Positions 6,932-12,750 of a stretch of DNA of 16,036 nt are shown in pieces. Every line of letters begins with the position of its first letter. Position 1 is the first letter of the stretch. The position numbers were made by a program, and so were the translations under genes. Source of the stretch: NIOZ-UU13 sp049287505 (GTDB lineage: Bacteria > Planctomycetota > Phycisphaerae > Sedimentisphaerales > Anaerobacaceae). The stretch lies in NCBI GenBank assembly GCA_049287505.1, contig JBAQFY010000218.1, positions 1 to 16,036 of the forward strand, in the 5' to 3' direction. The notes under the pieces were generated by a model, which saw only the letters and a program-made list of their open reading frames with translations, made no database searches and was not told the DNA's origin.

Positions 6932-8179
6932 ATGGCTAAGAAGACTGTTGCTGATATAAATGTGAAGGGTAAGAGGGTCCTTATGCGGTGCGATTTTAAT
7001 GTGCCGCTGGACGATGACTGTAATATCACCAGCGACGACCGAATCGTTAAAGCTCTGCCAACAATAAAGAAAGTATTAGATGAAGGTGGCGCGGTGATTC
7101 TGATGAGTCATCTCGGCAGACCCAAGGGACAGAGAGACGATAAGATGTCTCTGGCGCCTGTTGCCAAAAGACTTTCGGAACTTTTAGGCCAGGATGTCGT
7201 TTTTGCTGAGGATTGCATCGGTCCCGAGACAAAGGCAAAGGCCCAGGCGCTAACTGACGGCCAGTGCATGCTGCTTGAGAACCTTCGTTTTCACAAAGAA
7301 GAAACGATAAAGGACAAGGCGGCGAAGGAAGATGCGCAACTGCGGCAGGCCAAAGACGATTTTGCAAAGCAGCTTGCCGATTTGGCGGACATCTACGTTG
7401 ACGATGCCTTCGGCACAGCGCACAGAGACAACGCTTCTATGTACACGGTGCCGAGCCTGATGGAAGGCAAACCGCGGGTCATCGGTTTCCTTATCGAAAA
7501 AGAGCTGAAATTTTTGGGTGAAACCCTCAGTAATCCGGAAAGGCCGTTCGTTGCAATATTAGGCGGAGCGAAAGTTTCGGACAAGATAGGTGTGATTGAG
7601 AATCTAATCGACAAGGTCGATCGCATCATTATTGGCGGGGCTATGGCATATACGTTTCTAAAAGGCCGGGGTAAGAGCATTGGTACGAGCCTATGCGAGG
7701 ACGATTTCATTGACAAAGGCCAAAAACTGTTAGAACGGGCGGCTGATTTGGGCTGTGAGGTAGTCTTGCCTGTGGACCACCATGTAGTCCGCAAGCTGAA
7801 GCCCGGCGCACCGCACCGCACAGCCGTGGGTGACATTGACCCTGGTTATCAGGCCGTCGATATCGGGCCGATTGCGGCCGAGACGTTTGCAGAGAAGATT
7901 GCCGATGCCAAGACCATTTTTTGGAATGGGCCGATGGGTGTCTTTGAAATACCTCCTTTCGATGAAGGAACGAAAGCTGTCGCTTTGGCTGTTGCCGAGG
8001 CTACGGACAAAGGAGCCCGCAGCATAATCGGCGGCGGCGACAGTGCGAGCGCGGTAGAGAAGCTTGGTCTGGAAGATAAAATAAGCCATATTTCCACAGG
8101 CGGAGGCGCTTCACTTGAATTTCTGGAAGGTAAACAATTCAAGTGCCTCGAAATCCTTGACGAGAAGAACACCGACTGA
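6932..8179 (+). CDS. pgk: Phosphoglycerate kinase
   Basis: 415 residues, slightly longer than the usual 390-400. It transfers phosphate between 1,3-bisphosphoglycerate and ADP in cytoplasmic glycolysis or gluconeogenesis. Motifs in order: RCDFNVPLDDD (19-29), SHLGRPKG (59-66), LENLRFHKEE (115-124), VDDAFGTAHRDNAS (156-169), the nucleotide-domain LGGAKVSDKIGVIENL (210-225), FWNGPMGVFE (330-339), IGGGDSASAVEKLG (366-379) and ISTGGGASLEFLEGK (387-401). The extra length is mostly a charged insert after the RFHKEE motif (about 125-148). The start MAKKTVADINVKGKRVLMR matches other Pgk N-termini and has AGGTAAAGGA just upstream. An in-frame ATG at 6854 would add 26 residues encoded by repeat DNA and is rejected. 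It lies downstream of gap and is probably co-expressed with it. Confidence 0.96.
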   Translation: MAKKTVADINVKGKRVLMRCDFNVPLDDDCNITSDDRIVKALPTIKKVLDEGGAVILMSHLGRPKGQRDDKMSLAPVAKRLSELLGQDVVFAEDCIGPETKAKAQALTDGQCMLLENLRFHKEETIKDKAAKEDAQLRQAKDDFAKQLADLADIYVDDAFGTAHRDNASMYTVPSLMEGKPRVIGFLIEKELKFLGETLSNPERPFVAILGGAKVSDKIGVIENLIDKVDRIIIGGAMAYTFLKGRGKSIGTSLCEDDFIDKGQKLLERAADLGCEVVLPVDHHVVRKLKPGAPHRTAVGDIDPGYQAVDIGPIAAETFAEKIADAKTIFWNGPMGVFEIPPFDEGTKAVALAVAEATDKGARSIIGGGDSASAVEKLGLEDKISHISTGGGASLEFLEGKQFKCLEILDEKNTD

Positions 8180-8196
8180 CGCGGAATTGGGCACTG

Positions 8197-8277
8197 ATGA
8201 ATGCAGATGATATAATTGATGCTGCGGCAGCAGTAATACTTATAAGCCTGATGATTTTCAGGACACAAAAACATTGA
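8197..8277 (+). CDS. Possible 26-residue single-pass membrane peptide
   Basis: A short frame starts MNADDIIDAAAAV and ends FRTQKH. Residues 6-21 are mostly Ile, Ala, Val, Leu, Met and Phe, enough for one membrane helix, with an acidic N-terminus and a basic C-terminal end, as in many small membrane proteins. Its stop codon TGA (8275-8277) overlaps the TTG start of the next small frame in the tetranucleotide TTGA, an arrangement usual for translational coupling. The upstream ribosome binding site is weak (GGAA 11 bases before the start). I do not recognise a family, and a chance ORF of this size is possible. Confidence 0.3.
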   Translation: MNADDIIDAAAAVILISLMIFRTQKH

Positions 8278-8519
8278 AAGATAACAAAGGTTTACTGAAT
8301 AAGAAAAGGTTTGAAAAGGCGGAGCAACAGAAGAAGCAGTGGCTTAAGAATCTGTCCTGGAAAAAGGCGCTGCAACTTGAGGAAAATCTGATTTCATCAG
8401 AACTAATCTGGGAATGGCGCAGGAATTTTTCCAAAGATAATCCTGTTTGTCTAAAAATAAGCCTAAGCAAGAAACGAAAAAATAATTCAACGAAATTTGT
8501 GGTTAAAAATAGTCAATAA
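8274..8519 (+). CDS. Small basic hypothetical protein between pgk and rpe
   Basis: 81 residues beginning at a TTG codon (8274) with AGGA (8260-8263) ten bases upstream. The protein is very lysine-rich, predicted helical (EKAEQQKKQWLKNLSWKKA, then LEENLISSELIWEWRR) and ends in a basic tail. It has no signal peptide or membrane segment. The helical part and the phrase SELIWEWRRNFSKDNPVCLKI look like real protein, and the frame fills most of the pgk-rpe gap on the coding strand. It overlaps the preceding 26-codon frame by four bases. No family is recognised; nucleic-acid binding or a structural role would be a guess. The non-ATG start lowers confidence. Confidence 0.45.
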   Translation: MKDNKGLLNKKRFEKAEQQKKQWLKNLSWKKALQLEENLISSELIWEWRRNFSKDNPVCLKISLSKKRKNNSTKFVVKNSQ

Positions 8520-8538
8520 TCAATAGTAAATAATCAAT
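8513..8538. repeat. AT-rich AATAATCAAT direct repeats before rpe
   Basis: Two copies of a TCAATAATCAAT-like unit (8513-8524 and about 8527-8538) lie directly upstream of the rpe start, leaving no visible Shine-Dalgarno sequence there. This looks like a simple intergenic repeat. An unstructured AT-rich leader could still allow initiation. Confidence 0.35.
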
Positions 8539-8542
8539 TACA

Positions 8543-9238
8543 ATGCGTTTGCCCAAAGCAGGGACAATTGAGATTGTGCCGTCGATACTGAGCGCTGATT
8601 TTGCTCGGCTGGCTGAAGAGATAGCTGTGATTGAGTCGGCTGGTGTGAGTATTGTGCATCTTGATGTTATGGACGGGCACTTCGTTCCGAATATTACGAT
8701 TGGGCCGCCGGTGATTGCCAAGCTTCGCAAGTGCAGCAGTCTTGTTTTCGATGCTCATTTAATGATAGCTGAGCCTGACGAATATGCCGAGCGTTTTGTC
8801 GAGGCCGGCGCCGACCATATAACATTTCATATCGAAGTAGCTGATGAGCCCCAGAGACTTATCGACAAATTACACAATTTAGGATGCAGTGCCGGGATAT
8901 GTCTGAATCCGGAGACTCCGGTTGAAGCGATAGAGGGTATTGCGCCGCTTTGCGATATGGTTCTGGTGATGACGGTGCGGCCTGGTTTTGGGGGACAGGA
9001 ATTTATGCCGGATGCGGCGAAAAAAATCGCCCAGGTAAGAGAAATTGTCGGCTCTGATATACGCATTGAAGTCGATGGCGGAATCGACCCTCAAACCACG
9101 CCAATAGTGGTTTCCTATGGTGCTGATACCCTTGTTGCGGGCAACGCAATATTTTCAAAAACCGACCGTATTGCTGCGATAAACGCCATTCGAGAGGCAG
9201 CCGAGTCCCGTCCCGTCTTCGACGGGCGGGGCGAGTAA
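8543..9238 (+). CDS. rpe: Ribulose-phosphate 3-epimerase
   Basis: 231 residues. It interconverts ribulose 5-phosphate and xylulose 5-phosphate in the cytoplasmic pentose phosphate pathway. The TIM-barrel motifs are complete: PSILSADF (13-20), HLDVMDGHFVPN (39-50) with metal ligands His39 and Asp41, HLMI (72-75) with His72, MTVRPGFGGQEF (143-154), EVDGGI (176-181) with Asp178, and VAGNAIF (198-204). The last residues, ESRPVFDGRGE, go beyond the normal end of the family and are encoded by a palindromic repeat (9207-9231) found twice more inside the protease gene downstream. The start MRLPKAGTIEIVPSILSADF gives a normal N-terminus, although no clear ribosome binding site precedes it. The neighbouring small frames and pgk are on the same strand. 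Confidence 0.95.
   Translation: MRLPKAGTIEIVPSILSADFARLAEEIAVIESAGVSIVHLDVMDGHFVPNITIGPPVIAKLRKCSSLVFDAHLMIAEPDEYAERFVEAGADHITFHIEVADEPQRLIDKLHNLGCSAGICLNPETPVEAIEGIAPLCDMVLVMTVRPGFGGQEFMPDAAKKIAQVREIVGSDIRIEVDGGIDPQTTPIVVSYGADTLVAGNAIFSKTDRIAAINAIREAAESRPVFDGRGE
9207..9231. repeat. Palindrome CCCGTCTTCGACGGG, copy 1 (3' end of rpe)
   Basis: The core CCCGTC-TTC-GACGGG is flanked by extra CCCG/CGGG arms, giving a hairpin of about ten pairs. It encodes SRPVFDGRG at the end of Rpe. The same 25 bases occur inverted at 10469-10493, and with one change at 11893-11917. The stop codon follows the hairpin, and a run of six T (9239-9244) comes seven bases after the stem, so this copy could also end transcription. 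Confidence 0.8.
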
Positions 9239-9309
9239 TTTTTTATAGCCATTTCTATTCTTTCTTGGTAGAATCTTTAGATTGTTTTTTTGTACTGATG
9301 AGGGAAAAT

Positions 9310-9370
9310 CCTGCGTGAACCCAGCCCCTCAAAGTGGACGGATGGGCTGGGTGAAACGCAGGGCTAAATA
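9310..9370 (+). promoter_or_regulatory. Structured leader element with GCTAAATA box upstream of accD
   Basis: CCTGCGT (9310-9316) pairs perfectly with ACGCAGG (9356-9362), and ACCCAGCCC (9319-9327) with GGGCTGGGT (9344-9352). The two helices are separated by GA opposite GAA, an internal loop that could form sheared G-A pairs. GCTAAATA (9363-9370) follows and runs directly into the AAGG of the accD ribosome binding site. A shorter relative lies before pgk (6842-6867). It may be an RNA leader that influences accD translation or a REP-like repeat. It matches no riboswitch class I know. Confidence 0.45.
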
Positions 9371-9379
9371 AAGGTTGCT

Positions 9380-10225
9380 ATGGGACAAGAAGTGAAATCC
9401 AAGTGGAACGGTTTTTCGTTGAAGCCGCGTAAAGAAATGCCTGAAGGGCTGTGGGTGCGATGCCCGGGCTGTGAGCACATGCTATATAAAAGTGCCGTTG
9501 AAAAGAACCTTAACGTCTGTCCGGAATGCAATCATCACTTTCGCATTGAGGCGGCGACCCGGATTAAGTACCTGGTTGATGAAGATTCTTTTCAGGAGGC
9601 TCTTAGCGATTTGACGAGCGAAGACCCGTTAGGCTTTAAGTTCAGGGGAACAACTTATAAACAGCGAATCAAAGACGATGCGAAAAAATCCGGCGCAAAA
9701 GAAGCTATGCTAATCGGCAAGGCGTTTATTAAAGGCAGAGGCGTTATCTTAGCGGTGATGGAGCCGAATTTCCTGATGGGCTCTATGGGTTTTGTAGTTG
9801 GCGAAAAACTCTGTACGGCGGTTGATATGGCGATGAGCGAGAAACTGCCTCTGGTAGCGGTTTGCAGCTCCGGCGGAGCAAGAATGCACGAGGGCGTAGT
9901 GTCATTAGGGCAGATGGCCAAGACCTCTGCTGCGTTGGCGAAATTCGACGAGTTCGGAGGACTTTATATCTGTGTTTTGACCGACCCGACGACCGGCGGG
10001 GTTACGGCGAGCTTTGCAATGCTGGGTGATTGTTTAATAGCGGAGCCGGGGGCGCTTATCGGGTTTGCCGGGCCCCGCACGATTGCTGAAACAATAAAGG
10101 TCGAGCTGCCGGAAGGGTTCCAGACCGCTGAGTTTATGTTAGAGCATGGCTTTGTAGATATGATTGTGCACCGCAAAGACCTTCGCAGCGAAATCGCACG
10201 CCTCATAGACTACTGCCAAAAATAG
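9380..10225 (+). CDS. accD: Acetyl-CoA carboxylase carboxyltransferase, beta subunit
   Basis: 281 residues, normal for AccD. With AccA it transfers the carboxyl group from carboxybiotin to acetyl-CoA, giving malonyl-CoA for fatty acid synthesis in the cytoplasm. An N-terminal zinc ribbon is complete: Cys28-x2-Cys31 and Cys47-x2-Cys50 (CPGC, CPEC). The crotonase-like core has GSMGFVVGEK (134-143), CSSGGARMHEGVVSLGQMAK (162-181), LTDPTTGGVTASFAMLGD (200-217) and GFAGPRTIAETI (228-239). The start is supported by AAGG (9371-9374) five bases upstream. accA and folC, frequent partners elsewhere, are not next to it. No clear terminator separates it from the protease gene, whose start codon is 41 bases downstream, so read-through into that operon is possible. 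Confidence 0.96.
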   Translation: MGQEVKSKWNGFSLKPRKEMPEGLWVRCPGCEHMLYKSAVEKNLNVCPECNHHFRIEAATRIKYLVDEDSFQEALSDLTSEDPLGFKFRGTTYKQRIKDDAKKSGAKEAMLIGKAFIKGRGVILAVMEPNFLMGSMGFVVGEKLCTAVDMAMSEKLPLVAVCSSGGARMHEGVVSLGQMAKTSAALAKFDEFGGLYICVLTDPTTGGVTASFAMLGDCLIAEPGALIGFAGPRTIAETIKVELPEGFQTAEFMLEHGFVDMIVHRKDLRSEIARLIDYCQK

Positions 10226-10266
10226 TTTTTCATACTTTCGAACCCATTTTTTTTGTGAGAATTCAA

Positions 10267-12750
10267 ATGTTTAAAAGTACCCTGCAAAAATGTTTATTAG
10301 CGCTGCTGACGCTGATTTTATTAGTATGCACTACCATCAAAACTCAATCCGGTTACTGCTCAAATGGACAATATTCAGGGCAGATACAAAAACCGACGTT
10401 CCTTATACCGGCCATAGCAAGGCAGGATAAACCCGTAACACTGATAGTTGTGCAGGGAGATGATGAATCCCGCCCGTCGAAGACGGGACGGGATGAATGG
10501 TTAGTAGCGGCGGCGGCTCCGGCATCTGCAAAGATACGCCAGCTAAATAAAACGCCAATTCTGTTGAAATGTGCGTCCGAAGAAAATCCGAGACAGACAA
10601 AACTGTTTAATCAGCTGGCTCAGGTATCGGGCTTCTGCACTATACTATCATCGGATAGTACTTTCACTCTTGGCCAAACCCAGGACAATCTGACGACATA
10701 TAATATCACGATAAAATCCGAACCTGCAGAAATGAGCTTATTTCTTGCAGGCCACTACTGGCAAAAAGCTGATTCCGTCGTAGTTGCATCCAGAGACGAC
10801 CCTGAAGCTGTTATCCTGGGTTCCGCCTTGGCTTCACATTTGTATGCACCACTGGTTGTGATAAGCCCAGGAGAGCAGCTAAGTGTTCTTTCAGAAAAGC
10901 TGAGCTCTCTGGGTGTCGGGGACATCATATATGTAACTTCAAAGGCCAGTTTAGCTGATGCCGGGATTCGTTTTCCGGCGCAGAAAACAGAGATTATTAA
11001 CGTCGAAGAGGCCCAAAGGCGATTAATTGAAACACTTGGTCCCGCGAATATACAAAACATTATTCTCTTTCGTGTTCCAGATGAGTCCTCCGACGAAGAG
11101 TCCGTATCCTGGCTGGCGCCTTACCTTAGCCTCATCCACAGGGCGGCTCTGGTGCCATGTTACTCTTCCGACCCTTTGGCAGCCGAGTCAAAGATAGGTT
11201 CTGTGATTAGGAGGTACTCACTCAGGCCCCGAACACTAACCATATTAGGGGACTATGAAGCCATCGACCTTATCACAATAACAATCGGAAACGAGCCAAA
11301 CACTTATGAAATATCGTCAGAACCTTGCTCCCGGCTTTCGCAAGGTCAGGCTGCAGAGATGGGAGTCGGCCGAATTCCACTGCGACAATTGTGGGCTGCG
11401 TCAACTTTTATAGCATACGGCGTCGCCAGGGAGCATATTCTCGGTCGGGAACAGCCAAATGCCCTCATGATAGCCAATCCGAGTCCGGATTACAGTGAGT
11501 TGCCACTTTGTGAGACCATTAGCCGGGCCACTGCCAACGAGTTCAAGAACTTTGGAATTCGAATAAAAGAGTTTTATCACACATCTTGCAATGACCAGCT
11601 CATACGGGGTCTTGTTGGGAACTCTCAATTAATAATATACGAAGGTCATTTATCCGACTTTACATTGTTTGAAGAGCGCTCAACCTATCAAGACGAAGAG
11701 TACGTGTCCACCCATGAATATGGGCACGGTCAATCTGAAGATTACACCGATACCACAGATTTCGCAGACAACCATACAGATGATTACGACGACGGGTCCG
11801 GTGGCGAGCCCAGCCCCTCGGAGGGGCAGGGCGAGGACAGCTCGAATAGTGACGACATAGATAAACAAGTACAAAGCGAGCAGGTAGATTCATCCCGACC
11901 CGTCTTCGACGGGCGGGATTCAACTTTTGAGCCGTTCGAGAGGGATGTTCATAGCCGACCGGACGAAATTTCGCAAAGCACACCTTGTGAGCTGGAGGGA
12001 ATTCCCCTGGTTTTAATTCAAAGCTGTCACTCATTAGACGAGACGCTTTTGGACACATTGACATCTGGTGTCGTAGGTATAGTCGGCAGCAAGACAAATG
12101 TTCACAGTGCCTCTGGAAGCGCATTTATCAAGGCATTTTGTGACGGTCTGCTGTACAAAAGCGACACCACAGGAGAGGCCTTGCGTGATGCTAAAAACTA
12201 TCTATTATGCGTCAGCGCTCTCAAAAAAGCACGCGGGCATACACAATATGCTAAAGTTGAGAGGGTGGCATATACCTTCCATCTGTGGGGCGACCCGGAG
12301 CTGAGGTTGTATAACGGCTTACAGAACAGTCAGAGGATAAAGGCGGTCTCAGCAGGATTTGTTGAGCCGGACAAGATTTCTATTACAATACCAACGAAGC
12401 GTCTCTCAACCTCAAGAACCGAAAAGTATTTCCTCCGGATGTTTCCCGGCAGTGAGGCTGCAGGCATTTTGAAACGATTAAAAGGCAAGGAAATTCGCAG
12501 AGTAGCGCCGATGTACTTCTTCAGAATTCCAATGCCGAAGGGCTTTGAGCCCACGCAATATGCCGGCCTGAAAAAATCAGATGACACCACGGTTCAAGCA
12601 TTGTTTTTTGTTGATTCTTTTAAACGATTTCTCTACATAGTATATTTTCCTGAGAAAGAGGAAAAAGAGCGGGTTTTTACGCTCCAGTTTATAAAGCGAA
12701 ATCTGACAGTTGGAACAACGTTAAAAAGAGTCCGGAATGTAAATGATTAA
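10267..12750 (+). CDS. Exported C25 (gingipain-like) caspase-fold protease with CW-binding-2-like N-terminal domain
   Basis: 827 residues from the ATG at 10267; a GTG four codons earlier lacks a ribosome binding site. A signal peptide is visible (FKSTLQKCLLALLTLILLVC), without a proper lipobox. Residues 160-270 (ADSVVVASRDDPEAVILGSALASHL, then GVGDIIYVTSK) resemble cell-wall-binding repeat 2. The C25-like order follows: LTILGDYEAID (324-334), MGVGRIPL (365-372), PNALMIANPS (397-406), IIYEGH with probable catalytic His461, VLIQSCHS with probable nucleophile Cys587, GVVGIVGS (601-608), GEALRDAKNYLL (636-647) and WGDPELRLYNG (674-684). A 126-residue gap separates His and Cys, filled by an acidic low-complexity insert; gingipains have a much shorter spacing. 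A beta-rich tail follows. It overlaps the next gene by eight bases (ATGATTAA), so the two are co-translated. An inactive protease-fold scaffold cannot be excluded. Confidence 0.75.
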   Translation: MFKSTLQKCLLALLTLILLVCTTIKTQSGYCSNGQYSGQIQKPTFLIPAIARQDKPVTLIVVQGDDESRPSKTGRDEWLVAAAAPASAKIRQLNKTPILLKCASEENPRQTKLFNQLAQVSGFCTILSSDSTFTLGQTQDNLTTYNITIKSEPAEMSLFLAGHYWQKADSVVVASRDDPEAVILGSALASHLYAPLVVISPGEQLSVLSEKLSSLGVGDIIYVTSKASLADAGIRFPAQKTEIINVEEAQRRLIETLGPANIQNIILFRVPDESSDEESVSWLAPYLSLIHRAALVPCYSSDPLAAESKIGSVIRRYSLRPRTLTILGDYEAIDLITITIGNEPNTYEISSEPCSRLSQGQAAEMGVGRIPLRQLWAASTFIAYGVAREHILGREQPNALMIANPSPDYSELPLCETISRATANEFKNFGIRIKEFYHTSCNDQLIRGLVGNSQLIIYEGHLSDFTLFEERSTYQDEEYVSTHEYGHGQSEDYTDTTDFADNHTDDYDDGSGGEPSPSEGQGEDSSNSDDIDKQVQSEQVDSSRPVFDGRDSTFEPFERDVHSRPDEISQSTPCELEGIPLVLIQSCHSLDETLLDTLTSGVVGIVGSKTNVHSASGSAFIKAFCDGLLYKSDTTGEALRDAKNYLLCVSALKKARGHTQYAKVERVAYTFHLWGDPELRLYNGLQNSQRIKAVSAGFVEPDKISITIPTKRLSTSRTEKYFLRMFPGSEAAGILKRLKGKEIRRVAPMYFFRIPMPKGFEPTQYAGLKKSDDTTVQALFFVDSFKRFLYIVYFPEKEEKERVFTLQFIKRNLTVGTTLKRVRNVND
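10467..10494. repeat. Palindrome CCCGTCTTCGACGGG, copy 2 (inverted, in protease gene)
   Basis: The reverse complement of this site matches copy 1 at 9206-9230 base for base over 25 positions. In the protease frame it encodes ESRPSKTGRD (residues 67-76), between the signal region and the first domain, without breaking the frame. The reverse orientation gives a different peptide from copies 1 and 3. Confidence 0.8.
11808..11832. repeat. Second palindrome type (GCCCCTCGGAGGGGC) in protease insert
   Basis: GCCC-A-GCCCCTC-G-GAGGGGC-A-GGGC is an almost perfect palindrome centred on one G, with two symmetric A mismatches. It is read as EPSPSEGQGE in the acidic insert of the protease. Its left half, CCCAGCCCCTC, also occurs in the accD leader (9320-9330), so the two may be related repeats. 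Confidence 0.6.
11892..11919. repeat. Palindrome CCCGTCTTCGACGGG, copy 3 (in protease insert)
   Basis: Same orientation as copy 1, with one T-to-A change in the 25-base unit. It encodes SRPVFDGRD (residues 543-551) and lies in the insert between the probable catalytic His and Cys of the protease. The similarity to copy 2 (inverted) continues a few bases into the flanks (TTCAT...ATTCA), suggesting a full unit of about 33 bases. Confidence 0.8.

Noticed and set aside
9310..9370. accD leader as a cyclic-di-GMP or other known riboswitch
   Set aside because: The GAAACGCAGGGCTAAA stretch recalls parts of GEMM-type motifs, but the remaining conserved helices and receptor loops are missing and the element continues straight into the ribosome binding site.
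10255..10266. GTG start for the protease gene
   Set aside because: No ribosome binding site precedes it, while the ATG four codons later has a purine-rich GTGAGA upstream and gives a good signal peptide.
10226..10266. Intrinsic terminator between accD and the protease gene
   Set aside because: There are T runs but no convincing stem before them.
10282..10345. Lipoprotein signal in the protease
   Set aside because: The sequence before Cys is LLV, which lacks the small residue at -1 needed for a lipobox.
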